A DNA stretch of 64,000 nt, from assembly GCA_964023275.1 (NCBI GenBank), contig OZ029921.1, positions 6,102,806 to 6,166,805 on the forward strand. Direction: 5' to 3'. Shown here piece after piece: positions 33,013 to 44,049 of this stretch. Positions within the stretch are counted from its first letter, which is position 1, and every line of letters begins with the position of its first letter. This stretch comes from Norana najaformis (taxonomy: Eukaryota > Annelida > Clitellata > Crassiclitellata > Hormogastridae). The notes under the pieces were generated by a model. The model was not told where the DNA came from, made no database searches, and saw only the letters and a list, made by a program, of their open reading frames with translations. Both the position numbers and the translations under genes were made by a program.

Positions 33013-35195
33013 ATGTAGCCATGAGCAAAAACCCTTTCCAGAAATCTTGTCAATTCCAGTCTCTAAAGTATCTGTCAAATGAAATATTCAAAGCTTATTC
33101 TGTGATATTTACAGATGCTGTTCCAACCATCTTCAGTCTATTGTCACATCTGCAGGAGAACTGTAAGCCACGCAGAGCTCCAAAAGACAGATCTGTGCCA
33201 ATGCCTGCTGTTTCTGGATTACTACATCTCCCTTCCACAGAACCAGTGGCAACAGTTACAACTAGCACATCTCGAGATAACGTAGATCACCCATATTCTA
33301 TGCCAAGCCCTTGGACACTAAAGCGACGCGTGGATGAAGCTCATCAGAAACTGGAAGTCATGCAAAAGCGTCTGAAAACAAGTCATCAAAAAAGCCGGAG
33401 GTTAGTGGTATGGGTTCATTCTATGAAAACTTTGATTTCTGATCTGAAAATAAACAAATGTTTTCACAGCAGGGCGCTGACAACGTTTGTGCATCGTTTT
33501 CTGGTCCTGCTGTAGATTTGGTAATGAGCTGTTTGAAGAAATGTTCTGGTGAACTAGTGAGGTCATATCCTCTAGAACTACGTGCAATTGCTCTTACTTT
33601 ACAATTTCACTCTTCTAAAGCTTATGATTATGTCTGATGAACATTTAACAAATGCTTGCTGCACCCACAGACCATCAGTTCTTGGTACAAATGCATTAAC
33701 GGGAACCCAGGATTTCACGATGAAGTATTTTTGTCTCTGGAAGGTAGAGCAAGATGGTGTGTTGGTGGCAGAATGTTGTGTTCTTTAATGATGGGTGAAA
33801 CTGCTATTCAGAAGCAGCTAGGCTTTGACTCTGCATCAGACAAATTTGTAGGATATGTGGTAATGGGAATTGAAATTGATGCTGTGGCTGGTCTGCCTGT
33901 GGCTAATGAGGCACTTGTATTTATGATTGTTTCTCTAACTGATAGCTGGAAAGTGCCAGTGGCCTATTTTCTTGTAGCTGCTCTAAATGGTGCTGAACGT
34001 GCAAACTTAGTGAAGTTGTTTAGAAAAACTTTTTGCTGTTGGTGTAGATGTTCTGTCACTTACTTTTGATGGTTGCCGTGCAAATATTACCATGGCCAAG
34101 TTGCTGGGAGCCTCGTCAGATACTGATAAAAATTTAAAAACTCTTCTGCTACAGTTAAATTTATAACGATTATTGATAGACTTTTTGACATTTTGAACAG
34201 TAGGAATCCTTTGGCAAAGTGGTGTAAAGCGCCGATGCGCTTAGAAAATGAAGGGGTATGGTGGCCTTTTCTGCTAAGTTCTCTCCAGTATTTCATGGGA
34301 CTAAAACTTGCCAATGGGCAGTTAATTAGCAACAGTTTGCAAAAGACAGGAGTGATATGTTTGTGGCATCTGCTCAAAGTGCTATTCGACTCTTTGACAG
34401 TTTAGTTAAACAGGAGTCAACGATGAAATATCTGTTAACATATAAATTCTGTCAAGATCACTTGGAGCTCTTCTTTGAAGTTGTACGTAGTCGTGGGGCA
34501 GCAATAATAATCCATCTCCTCTTCAGTTGCATGCTACTGGTAACTGTGAGCCAATGAATACTTGCAAATTGTTGACAATTAATGACTCCATTGAGAAAAT
34601 GCAGAGCAGGTTAAATGTGGACATTGATAGCATTTCTCATTCCAGGCTAAATGATGTTGTTAAGGAATCCGATTCAGTTTGTTTTGACCATGACTATCTG
34701 CCAAATATAGGATCTTTGTAAAAATTTGTTGATAATGTTGTTGTTTATATTTCTGGTTTTGTTGTGAGATCATTAGAATCTAACCCGTCTTGTGAGTTAT
34801 GCCTTGGTTCACTACGATCTGTGAGACAAGATGATGTTAGCCAAAATGATTTTGGCTTGATTGAAATTAAGGACAGAGGTGGTCTAGTTTCTCCATCACC
34901 TGATGTTATACCTGTGTGTAAATCAGCTGAACTGTCTATCCATAAAAGTATAGGACCATGTCAGAAACCTATTCTTAAAAATAATGTAATTATGCATATA
35001 AAAAATGATATTTTGTCAAGTTTTGATGGCAGTGAGATTTTTGTGTCTCTTGCTGAGCATGGGCTGGAAACCACAACAATCCCACCAGGTTAATCTGATA
35101 AGGTCCATTGCCTCACCGTACATAAAAATTAGACTGCATCACCAATACAAAACTTACTCTGGACTTGTACAGGGTGAAAACTGTCGTTTTTAAAG

Positions 35196-35589
35196 GGCAG
35201 TGAACTGTTAGCTGCCTTTATGTGTTTTGTAATTGAGAACGTTTTATGCATCATATTATTATTGCTACTGTTTTCATTGACTAGGTTCTAGTACAGATTG
35301 CTTTAATAAAGGCAATTTGAAGTTACATTATGTTTGTTACTTTCAGTTACTGTGATGATGATGGCTATGATGATGTTGATGATGATATTGATGATGAGGT
35401 TAACAAATTGTGCCAAAGTAATCAATTTAAGTGGATTTCAAGTAATGTGATAACTTACTTTGCCCAGCTACTATGAAAGCCCACTTACCACAATTGACCC
35501 TCTTCAAAGACCTATATAGTTATGCAATCAAAGTAAGCCTACTCTAGGTGAAGACGTGCATTGTCAGGGACTCGTGAAAAAGTAAATAA
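35196..35589. other. No gene seen; (GAT)n patch
   Basis: GATGATGATGGCTATGATGA and GTTGATGATGATATTGATGA occur at about 35353-35400. No inverted copy of the sequence upstream of the transposase relic was recognised here. Confidence 0.5.
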
Positions 35590-35757
35590 ATGTACACCAT
35601 TTTCTATAGCGACCGTATGGCCTTGACCCGGATCATTTTTCAATGAATTTATCGGGTGAGATCCTTCATCATCGATGCCCGTTTAAAAGGGTACCACGCC
35701 ATTTAAGGTTCCCGTATAGAGACCGTGCTAGCCCGAGATTAAAATCTCTGAGAAAGC
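35585..35757 (-). mobile_element. Dispersed repeat family C, copy 7
   Basis: ATTTTCTATAGCGACCGTAT, GGGTGAGATCCTTCATCA, ACCACGCCATTTAAGGTTCC and ACCGTGCTAGCCCGAGATTA. This is one of the best-preserved copies. Confidence 0.9.
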
Positions 35758-36059
35758 CGCGATCGGTCCATGAAACGGCATCCTCAAGCACAGAGGCGCC
35801 TGAGAACATGTTAACGTAGGCTCAATTATTCCACCTACGTAACGGAAACACAAAATTAGCGTCCCATACGTGAGGTAGAAATAACAAACAAAATTCATTG
35901 GGGCTGGAGATACAGTTTTGCTATAAATTTGGCCAAATTCCATATCCTAATTGCCTTGGCAGATGCGTTGTTGACAGCTGACCCGTCTACCAGCTGGCCT
36001 GGCGATACGTCACTTCCGGGAGCTGCAGCTAATTTTAAATACACGGCAGCACTTTCTCT

Positions 36060-36170
36060 AGTTCTTCTATTACCTCATTGAGGAATCCGAATATCAGAAA
36101 ATTCGATTTCCACGGCGAAACTGGTAAGAATTTATTATTTTATCTGTTAGTCCCTATGCCCTAGTGACAT
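36060..36170 (+). other. Exon-like piece ending in a donor (peptide ESEYQKIRFPRRNW)
   Basis: ATTGAGGAATCCGAATATCA is followed by GAAAATTCGATTTCCACGGC and GAAACTG|GTAAGAA. The reading EESEYQKIRFPRRNW ends at a good donor. Related text recurs near 38212, 38480, 40160, 40440 and 43795 (often MEDSEYQK..., with TGATAA or TGATCT instead of the donor). Unrecognised as a protein family. It belongs to the duplicated 36-54 kb domain. The flanks 35758-36059 and 36171-36595 hold no gene. Confidence 0.4.
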
Positions 36171-36595
36171 AAGCACAGACTAGAAGATGGAAAAGATAAA
36201 AGGTAAAAAGTAGAAGATGGAAAAGATAGAAGATAAAACGTTTTTAATACAATTACTTCAATGAGACGAGGACTGATGGTTTGAAAGTAGTATGTGGGCC
36301 TTACGTAAGAAGCAAATGTCAAATGTCCTTTACATTATGGATGTTGTTACTCATTTTAAATTTTATTCCCAAGATGTTGGTAGAATTATTTAGTTATCCA
36401 TCATTTAGTTTGTGTTCGTGCATTTATTTCTATTATATTAGCTAAATAACAGCAGAACTATCAGTAAGATCAGCCGGCGAGGGAGAGCACTGGTCACCTG
36501 CCCTAATATGCTCAAGATAGCACGAAGGTGAACTTTAGGCTGTATCATAAGGATGCGCGTGTATGCTTAGGGTAATTTTAATAGTATTTGTCCCA

Positions 36596-37045
36596 TTTTT
36601 GGCTTTATCATGGCCGATTAGTTTAAGCGCTCCTTCTCACTCCACACCTGTTAAACGCGGTCATGGTTTACTGACCACACTCAAGTTCAAGACCCGTCTG
36701 TCATATGCAAATCGTTTGAAAACAGTCTTGTGCCACGCTGGCCGATTGGACTGAGCACTCCTTCTATTCGCACTTTCTTTTACACACCGTCACGGTTCGC
36801 TGACCACGCATGCCCACCTACAGTATACAATGCGTTTGAAAACAGGCAGGTAGTAAGCTGGTCGATTGGTTTGAACGCTCTTTCGTTTGAATTCACACTT
36901 GTTAAAAACGGTCACGGTTTGCTGACTACACTCAATCAAGACTCGTCTACGATATGCAAATCGTTTGAAAACATACATGTGGTGCGCTGGCCGTTTGGTT
37001 TGAGCGCTCCTCCTCGTTCCAGACCTCTTGAGTTATGCAAGATAC
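36596..37045. repeat. About 125-bp tandem repeat, 3.5 copies
   Basis: GGCCGATTAGTTTAAGCGCT, GGCCGATTGGACTGAGCACT, GGTCGATTGGTTTGAACGCT and GGCCGTTTGGTTTGAGCGCT recur at about 128, 120 and 130 bp, with CGTTTGAAAACA and GGTCACGGTTTGCTGAC between them. A related single unit is at about 60960-61100. Confidence 0.85.
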
Positions 37046-37324
37046 GACTGTAGACACGCGAATGCACTTGTACGCCGATCTGTAGTTTTGGCGCAAGGGG
37101 AAGCACAGTGCCTTTGGATTTGTATTGATTTTGAGTTGATATTGAGAGACGCGTTTTATTCGAATAATTTAAAGGAAATAGTTTTCAGTTTTGAGTGAAA
37201 GACCAGCGCAGATATTGCAAGAATTCACCAAATTTTGAGAATTCGTAAGATAAGTCGGACAATTGGTGAAACTCACACCGAGACCATCCTTTGCTCTAAA
37301 CTGAAGAGGCAAGTTTTTATTTTA

Positions 37325-37435
37325 AAGCTGTAGGGTCCTTGAGCAAGTCCTTAACTCGCAATTGCTCAGCCCAATCAATTGATTTTAGTCATTAGATGGC
37401 GCTGCTCAATAAATGCATAAATAATATAAAAAAAA
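37325..37435 (+). mobile_element. tRNA-derived SINE, family 2, 3' part
   Basis: TGTAGGGTCCTTGAGCAAGT, CAATTGCTCAGCCCAATCAA and GATGGCGCTGCTCAATAAAT followed by GCATAAATAATA match the element at 8282-8500. The tRNA-like head is missing. Confidence 0.75.
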
Positions 37436-37687
37436 CTGAACTGAATCCTTCCCCTTATACCGACTCCAGGGGATGGTGGTTGATTGGCATAGGTGGCTTG
37501 TTCTGCGATGGATCTTCTCCCATCCAAGTGCTAACCATGCTTGACATTGCTTAACTTCACTGTGCTCGCCATGCTGTATCCTCAGAACGAAGAATCGATC
37601 CTTAATTATGTAAAACTGGTGCTATTATATCTGGGCTGCTTAATTCACCTGGGATTACAATTTTTTGAGATGTTTGGTGTTTTATAG

Positions 37688-37850
37688 ATCCAGCTTCAGC
37701 AGCGCGAGCATCACATGCAACTTCTTCAGCATGAAATGGATGAGAAGTAGAAACGATGACAAGAAGAAACGCTAAATGAGGAGCTGACATCAGTAGAGGA
37801 AGAACTGGAAGATGCTAGTGAGTCTAAGCAATCCATTATCTGATTTTAAA
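37688..37850 (+). pseudogene. Degenerate coiled-coil exon (duplicated at 38749-38860)
   Basis: After TGTTTTATAG the frame reads IQLQQREHHMQLLQHEMDEK, then a stop, KR, a stop, QEETLNEELTSVEEELEDAS, ESKQSII and a stop. The high E/Q/L content suggests a former coiled-coil exon. The second copy starts at MDEKQKR, directly after the (GA)n array, and keeps Q where this copy has the first stop. Parent gene not recognised. Confidence 0.45.
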
Positions 37851-37995
37851 ATAGTCAGGAGAGGAGGAGGAGGAGGAAGAGGAGGAAGAATTTTATGAAA
37901 AATGATGGAAAAATGAGAAAACAAAAATGACGAGAATGAAGAGATGTAATCTAATAAACAAAGAAAGAAGAGGAAGAGATGAGAATAGGAAGGCT
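37738..37995. repeat. Direct duplication, copy A (copy B 38749-39025)
   Basis: GATGAGAAGTAGAAACGATG through AAAGAAAGAAGAGGAAGAGA is repeated about 1.01 kb downstream with small indels and an extra GGAGCTGACATCAATA. The copies end in GATGAGAATAGGAAG. Copy A is followed at once by satellite monomers. Confidence 0.9.
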
Positions 37996-38004
37996 ATCCT
38001 GCAT

Positions 38005-38170
38005 GTAGCTTGCATTGCTACTGATTTCATTGCTAGCCTGTGTGCTTGCTTGCCTGCATGTTGTTGCATTGCTACTGACTTCATTGCTAGCTTGCGTGCT
38101 TGCTTGCTTGCTTGCATTGCTACTGATTTCATTGCTAGCCTGTGTGCTTGCTTGCATTGCTACTGATTCA
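38005..38170. repeat. Small island of the 39-40-bp satellite
   Basis: Three to four monomers (TTGCATTGCTACTGATTTCA then TTGCTAGCCTG and a TGCTTGC linker) lie 6 kb before the main array. The linker varies in its TGCT tetranucleotide count. Confidence 0.9.
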
Positions 38171-38552
38171 TTTTTAGAAACTGAGCATCTCGTTTGTAAA
38201 ATTATGGAGGACTCTGAATATCAGAAAAGTAGATTTCCACGGCGAAACTGATCTCTTTGTCTGTCTTTCTTCCTTTCTCTGCCTTATTATGAGCTGTATG
38301 GCGAGGCAATTTGTGCATTTTGTACGGAGGAATCAGATTTTCAGGAAATTCCATATGCGCTGCCACAATAGAAAATTTTCTGGCCCCTCCCTGTGAAAAA
38401 AAATTTGTTTGAGCCGATGTGACGCATGTTAAATTGTATTCGCTAAATGTCGGTAGATTTTTTAGAAATTCAGCTTGTCATTTCCACGGCGAAACTGATA
38501 AGAATTGATTTGTTCTCTTTTTTCCTTTTATGAGCTGTGTGCTCTGTGCTGT

Positions 38553-39025
<473 letters not shown>

Positions 39026-39568
39026 AAAAAAGAAGACAAGTTGAAAATATTGAAGATCGATTTAGAGAGCAAACAAAAGAAAGAGGAAGAAAATGAAGAA
39101 AAGAGAAGAAAAGAAGAAATGATGGGAATTAAGCGAAATGTAGAAGGAGTGAGAGACAAGAACAGGAACAATTAACAGAAGAATTGTTGCCCTGTTAGGA
39201 GGAAAGTTAGATAGATGGCATTACGTGTAAACGAGGTCAGGCGTGACGTAGCTTTGTATCCCATGGATTCCCAGACCAAGCAGAGCCACATGCAAACCAC
39301 CCGAGCGAATGCTGCGGACCGTGACCGACGTCGGAACCTGGCATCGGTTTGACAAGTGGGCAGTGATGCCAGTATAAAACTTTGGCGTTAAGGATTTGAG
39401 GCACTCACTCTGCTGTTTATACAAGTCTCAATGATTCAGTAAGTGATGAGTGCATGAGTCAGTCGGTCACTGAGTTAGTGAGTGAGTCAGTGAAATCTGT
39501 CTGTCTTGTCTGTCTGTGTGCCTGCCCGTTTGCCTATCTATCTAATCACGTTCGATTCGTTCCTGTAG

Positions 39569-39779
39569 AGTCATGCTCGTGGAGTTCCAGTTCGCTTGAT
39601 GACGTCATTAACTCATTTCCGGTAACGTACACTTCTTCCTGTCTGAAGGCAAGACGAGGTAATTGACGTTGTCACTGCTGCGGTGAATTCGGGTGATGAT
39701 CGTCAGCTGGAGTTTCCATTTGTTGTGACCACAGTTCCTCATCCTCTTCTCACAGGACAGTCGCCAGAACTCAACTGCG
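39569..39779 (+). CDS. Two-exon gene fragment, copy 1 (unrecognised protein)
   Basis: Exon a (39569-39621, 53 bp) follows TTCGTTCCTGTAG, reads SHARGVPVRLMTSLTHF and ends at CCG|GTAACG. Exon b (39649-39779, 131 bp) follows CTTCTTCCTGTCTGAAG and reads RQDEVIDVVTAAVNSGDDRQ then LEFPFVVTTVPHPLLTGQSP and ELNC, ending at TGCG|GTAAGC. Phases agree (2 into 2), but the 27-bp gap between the exons is too short for an ordinary intron, so they may be alternative exons or a relic. An independent copy at 42332-42542 keeps the same exon lengths, frame and splice sites. I recognise no family. No start or stop is attached, and neighbouring exons are unclear. Confidence 0.35.
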
Positions 39780-40644
39780 GTAAGCGTCGCTTACCGTAGA
39801 TCTTCAGAACCCTTCTTCTTCATCATCTTCTACTTCTACTTCTTGTTTTTCTTGTTATTTGTTCGTAATTTGTCTTTAATCCTTGTTTATGTTTTCAATC
39901 TGCTTCTTCTTCATAGGCATTAATACTGTTAGCTATCTTCTGAATTCTGACACCTCAATAAATTACCACAAAATGGCTAGCGTTGAAAAAATTATTAAAA
40001 TTTATAAGAAGCTGGATTGATAAATGATCTGCCATGTAGCAAATATGTTAATGCTGCTAGTTAAATTGCATTCGCTAGATGGCAGAGGATTTTTTAGGAA
40101 TCCAGTTTTTAGTGCATTTATGAATTCTTTCATCGCTCGCCATTTTGTACGGAGAAATCAGATTTTCAGAAAATTCGATTTCCACGGCCACAGTAGTAAC
40201 AATTTATTATTTTATCTGTTTGGCCCCAGTGACATAAAACATTTTTAATACAAAAATTACTTCAAAATGACAGTGGCCGATTGGTTTTCGCGTAATGTTT
40301 GAACCTTAAGTACTGAATAACCGGTTGATCAATGTCAAATCTCCTTCATTCAGTGGATCCTTTTACGCGTGTTAAATTGTATTCGATAAATGTCAGTAGG
40401 TTTTTTATAAATTCATCATCTCGTTTGTAAAATTATGGAAGACTCTGAATATCAGAAAATTCCACGGCGAAACTGATCTTTGTCTCGCTTTCTTCATTTC
40501 TCTGTCTTATTATGAGCTATATGCTGAGAGCAAGCACTGCTCATAATATCTTTGAGCTGTTTGTCATTGAAAGGGGCTATACGAATGTGTAATAATTTGC
40601 ATAATGTTGATGTCTATCTAGGTTGGTTTGAGTTTTGAGAAAGC

Positions 40645-40715
40645 AGTCGGGTTATGAGTTTCCATTTGTTGTGGCCACTGTTCCTCATCCTCTTCTGACA
40701 GAACAATTGCCAAAA
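40645..40715 (+). pseudogene. Exon-b-like piece, copy 2
   Basis: After TTTTGAG the frame reads KQSGYEFPFVVATVPHPLLT, EQLPKLS and a stop, then AG|GTAAGC. It is the shortened paralogue of exon b (SGDDRQLEFPFVV...). The TAA right before the donor and the loss of the QDE..DVVTAAV part suggest a relic. Confidence 0.4.
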
Positions 40716-40754
40716 CTCAGCTAAGGTAAGCATCATGTAGATCTTCATTCATCT

Positions 40755-40955
40755 CCAAACTTGCTTGCCTGAACTGCTGCTTGCTTGCTTCAACTGCTTG
40801 CTTCAAATACAACTGCTTCCTTCAACTGCACTTGCAACTCCTTGCTTCAAATATTTGCTTTACATGAAAGTGCAACTGCTTGCTGGAACTGCTTGCTTCA
40901 ACTGCAGTTGCTTGCTTCATCTGCAACTGCTTGCTTCAAATGATTGCTGGGTCAT
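40755..40955. repeat. TGCTTGCTTCAACTGC tandem tract
   Basis: Irregular GCTTGCTTCAACTG/GCTTGCTTCAAATA units directly after the donor of the exon-b-like piece. In unit 2 the same position (from about 44155) holds a similar run that passes into the 9.7-kb satellite. Confidence 0.8.
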
Positions 40956-41960
40956 TCCATATGAAATCAACCAATATTAAGATGATTGTACACCACACTG
41001 TCTTGGATTTTCACGATATTTGGCACACATGTTCTACTAAAAGATATAAGAAATTTCTGAAGATTTTACTTGATTCTTTCAAAAAATGTTGTAGTTACAG
41101 AATTGTAAACTTTTTTGCCGTTTTGTGACTTCACGAAAAAGTGAATGATTGACGAACTTTGACTTGCTATAAATCTGGAAGTAATAAAGATAGAAGCTGA
41201 AATTTGCAATTTCTTGTGCTGATTGTAAAATACAATTATCATCAAGGTATCTCCCACCCTTTCAAGATTTGGAAAGGCAAACAAAAGCTAATTGTTACAG
41301 TAGTTTGATGTGCTACCAGCCAAGATGGTGATGATAAAATAAATATTTTTGTAATGGCATGAGACTATGCCCTATGAGTACCGATCTATGAGAAAGAGTT
41401 GTTGAAAGAGTTCAGTAGATGGTGATGCATTTTGTAGTCCACGCTAGCCCGTTTTAGGTATTTCGTTACACTAAAATGTCAATGTTGACAGTAAATGACA
41501 TACACTCTGTAGTTGAAATTTGGTACATGAATTCATCATAACAAGGTCTAATTGTGGTGCAGTTGCATGTGAGGTCTGGTTCATAACCCCCAGAACCATG
41601 TCAGTGAAGTTTGTGATTTTATCATTTTTGCAAACTTTTACTGATAAAAGTTCATCGTATCTGTGAACTTTTGACAGTGAGTGACAGTTGAAATCTGGTA
41701 CATGAATTTATCATAACAAGGGCTAATCGTGGTGCAAATTGCATGTTGTAGCAGATCCACATCAGTGAAGTTCGTGGTTTTATCATATTCTCAAGATGCA
41801 AATCAATCTACTTTACTGCAGATTGCCATTTCAGAATTGAGTAGAATTGACTCAAAATGTTGCAGATTAAAAAGACTAGAAATGTTGCAGATTAAAAAGA
41901 CTAGATGTGGTGCAAATGCCATTTTAATGTCTGGATACTTTCCACTGAATCATCTGAAGA
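40950..41960. mobile_element. Unclassified repeat-like block starting GGGTCATTCCATATGAAATC
   Basis: The first bases, then AACCAATATTAAG, look like a transposon end that I have seen described as widespread, but I cannot assign it. Internally TACATGAATTCATCATAACA and a matching TACATGAATTTATCATAACA (about 41525 and 41699, 174 bp apart), each followed by GTGGTGCA and CATCAGTGAAGTT-like text, form a tandem pair. No domain-bearing ORF was found. Confidence 0.35.
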
Positions 41961-42136
41961 AATTATACCCGTAAGCTTCTTTGCCATGTCGCAAATCATT
42001 CAGTGCAGTTCTGGAAGGTAACAAAGTGCTCAATGCATATGGCTGTTCAACAGTTTTAAAGCAAAATCATCCACTGTGCAGATTTTTGAAACTATATACA
42101 ACTGATACACTGATGCGTATTCTGTGAGTCAGAATT

Positions 42137-42200
42137 TCATACGTTGCCTTCATTTATTTCTTACGTAACATCGTAAGAAATAAACGAAAGAAACGTATGA
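42137..42200. ncRNA. 64-nt hairpin of pre-miRNA-like size (speculative)
   Basis: Arms 42137-42165 and 42172-42200 pair at 26 of 29 positions around the 6-base loop TAACAT. The top strand starts TCATACGTTGCC and the other arm ends AACGTATGA. Size and near-complete pairing resemble an animal miRNA precursor, but the sequence matches no miRNA that I recognise. A small inverted repeat is the simpler alternative. Confidence 0.3.
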
Positions 42201-42331
42201 TTAATACGATTACCGGTAAGTTAAAAGGATTAACTTGTAATGTCAGTCGGTCATTGAGTTAGTGAGTCAGTGAAATATGTGTCTGTCTGTCTCTGTCTGT
42301 CTGTCTAATTACCTTTGATTCGTTCCTGTAG

Positions 42332-42542
42332 AGTCATGCTCGCAGAGCTCCAGTTCGACTGATGACGTCATCAACTCGTTTCCGGTAACGCACACTTCTT
42401 CCTGTCTGAAGGCAAGATGAGGCAACTGACGTTGTCACTGCTGCGGTGAAGTCGGGTGATGATCTTCAGCTGGAGTTTCCATTTGTTGTGGCCACTGTTC
42501 CTCATCCTCTTCTCACAGGACAGTCGCCAGAACTCAACTGCG
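42332..42542 (+). CDS. Two-exon gene fragment, copy 2 (unrecognised protein)
   Basis: Exon a (42332-42384) reads SHARRAPVRLMTSSTRF. Exon b (42412-42542) reads RQDEATDVVTAAVKSGDDLQ then LEFPFVVATVPHPLLTGQSP and ELNC. Lengths (53 and 131 bp), phases, the acceptors (TTCCTGTAG, TCTGAAG) and donors (CCG|GTAACG, GCG|GTAAGA) are identical in position to copy 1 at 39569. Neither copy has a stop in this frame despite many base differences, which suggests that coding function lasted after duplication. As in copy 1, the 27-bp gap is odd for an intron. Confidence 0.35.
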
Positions 42543-42574
42543 GTAAGAGTCACTTACCGTAGATCTTCAGAACT

Positions 42575-42790
42575 CTGTGAGCTTGCTTGCATTGCTACTG
42601 ATTTCATTGCTAGCCTGTGCGTGCGTTCTTGCATTGCTACTGATTTCATTGCTAGCCTGTGATGCTTGCTTGCACTGCTACTGATTTCACTGCTAGCCAG
42701 CGTGCTTCCTTGGTTTTAATCTGCTATTGATTTCATTGCTAGCCTGTGCGTGCTTGCTTGCATTGTTACTAATTTCATTGCTGGCCCGAA
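42575..42790. repeat. Second small island of the satellite
   Basis: About five monomers (GCATTGCTACTGATTTCATT then GCTAGCCTGTG) begin about 30 bp after the exon-b donor and GTAGATCTTCAGAAC. The matching place in unit 1 (after 39800) has no monomers. Confidence 0.9.
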
Positions 42791-43167
42791 TTAGAATTAC
42801 GTCAATGAGACGGTGGCTGATCGATTTGAATGTGGTATTTGATCCAGTGTCTCTCTCTCTAGCTCTGAAATCAATTTTCGTGAAATTTCGATACATGAAA
42901 AAATTTGCACAAAATGGCGTGCAATGGAAGAATCAATATGTGAACGCGAAGCTGGATTGATAAATGTTCTGCAATGTAGGGAATACATTAATGCTTCTAG
43001 TGAAATTGCATTCGCCAGATGGCAGCTGATTTTAGCAGTCCAGCTTTTAATGTTTTATAGATTGTTTCATCGTTCGCCATTTTGTTCGAAGGACTGACAT
43101 TTTAAAATTCCATTTGCACGGCCACACTAGAAACAGTTTATTGGTTTTCGCTTAGTTTTTGAGCCGA

Positions 43168-43690
43168 TGTCAAATAATAATAATAATTAGCAACTTCTAA
43201 TGCGCCGGTGTCTAATTCACAAGGCATCAACCGATGGCACACCAAAACCAAGCCACAATCAGGTCGATATCCAGAAGGTTAATCCGCACGACAGAGAGGC
43301 AGCCTATGGTAGATAAGCAATTTAAAACAGGTAAGTTTTAAGCTGAGAACGAAATGACAGAAGCGACTGAGCAGAACGAACAGACACAGGGAGGGAATTC
43401 CAGAATTTTGGTCCAGCAGCCGAAAATGCTTGTTTACCCGGAACAGTTCTAGCCTAAGGTATGACCAGAGAAAGACAATCAGATGACCTTGCAGAATAAT
43501 GGTAAGTCTGGAGAATAAGGACTGATTTCAAGTATTGTGGTTGGCCGTAGTTCAATGTCTTGTAAACTGTTAAGTCCTAATTTTGAAACAAATCCTTTGC
43601 TGAATAGGAAGCCAATGTAAAGATTTAAGCACAGGGGTTATATGCTCATATTTAGAAGTATTTGTTATGGCTCTAGCCAAGGAGTTCTGA
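43168..43690 (-). mobile_element. 5'-truncated LINE 3' end (family D)
   Basis: Nearly the same sequence as 57058-57545 (GCGCCGGTGTCTAATTCACA, GGCATCAACCGATGGCACAC, CAGGTCGATATCCAGAAGG, CTCTAGCCAAGGAGTTCTG). The (ATT)n tail is on the left, so transcription sense is minus. The flanks GTCAAATA|ATAATA and CTGA|AAATATCC suggest a short AAATA target duplication. Without it the host text reads like GATGTCAAATATCCTTCATT, as in unit 1 near 40335. Confidence 0.88.
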
Positions 43691-44049
43691 AAATATCCTT
43701 CATTCAGTGGATCCTTTTACGCATGTTAAATTGTATTCGTTAAATGTCAGTAGATTTTTTAGAAATAGAGGATCTTGTTTGTAAAATTATGGAGGACTCT
43801 GAATATCAGAAAATTAGATTTCCATGGCAAAACTGATAACAATGATTTTTTTAATCTGTTAGGCCCTATCTCTTTGTCTCTTTCTTCCTTTCTCTGCCTT
43901 ATTATGAGCTGTGTGGTGATGCAGACATTACTCATAATTATGTCTTTGAGCTGTTTGTCATTGAAAGGGGCTATATGAATGTGTAATAATTTGCATTATG
44001 TTGATGTCTATCTAGATTCGTTTGCGTCTTGAGAAAGCAGTCGGGTGAT

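Larger units (their letters stand above)
31994..35195 (+). pseudogene. THAP9/P-element-type transposase, near full-length, inactivated
   Basis: The THAP zinc finger is split by an intron: exon 31994-32108 (CVAFGCS ... KTFH) joins 32592 (AFP, then SKWLCVCSVHFTPECF) in phase, restoring the C..C ... C..HF ligands. Next come DAVPTIF, a coiled coil (PSPWTLKRRVDEAHQKLEVM, about 33300), the RNase-H-like core (DKFVGYVVMGIE, EALVFMIVSL, SWKVPVAYFL, about 33840-33975), VDVLSLTFDGCRANITMAKL (about 34045), KYLLTYKFCQDHLELFF (about 34424) and IKIRLHHQYKTY (about 35123). These follow the P-element/THAP9 order. Damage: TAA at 32006 four codons after the ATG; frameshifts near 33630, 34030, 34350, 34505 and 35090; and SLMMGETAI where family members have DEM(A/S)I. 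Family B and C repeats sit at 32141 and 32868. It could be an old transposon or a dead domesticated gene. Terminal inverted repeats were not found. Confidence 0.88.
39441..42240. repeat. Duplicated module, unit 1 (unit 2 starts at 42241)
   Basis: The order is CAGTCGGTCACTGAGTTAGT, (TGTC)n, exons a+b, the SEYQK-type piece, CATTCAGTGGATCCTTTTAC, TTATTATGAGCTATATGC, an exon-b-like piece at 40640-40715, and a TGCTTGC/CAACTGC run. The same order recurs from 42241. The distance exons a+b to exon b' is about 1.0 kb here and 1.6 kb in unit 2, and the LINE tail at 43168-43690 explains most of the difference. Confidence 0.75.

Noticed and set aside
31800-35540. Terminal inverted repeats of the P-element-like relic
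   Set aside because: Compared the flanks by eye and found no convincing inverted match; a computed alignment could still find short ones.
39221-39424. Minus ORF ending GLGIHGIQSYVTPDLVYT
   Set aside because: Reads like a coding fragment, but there is no domain, splice support or second copy.
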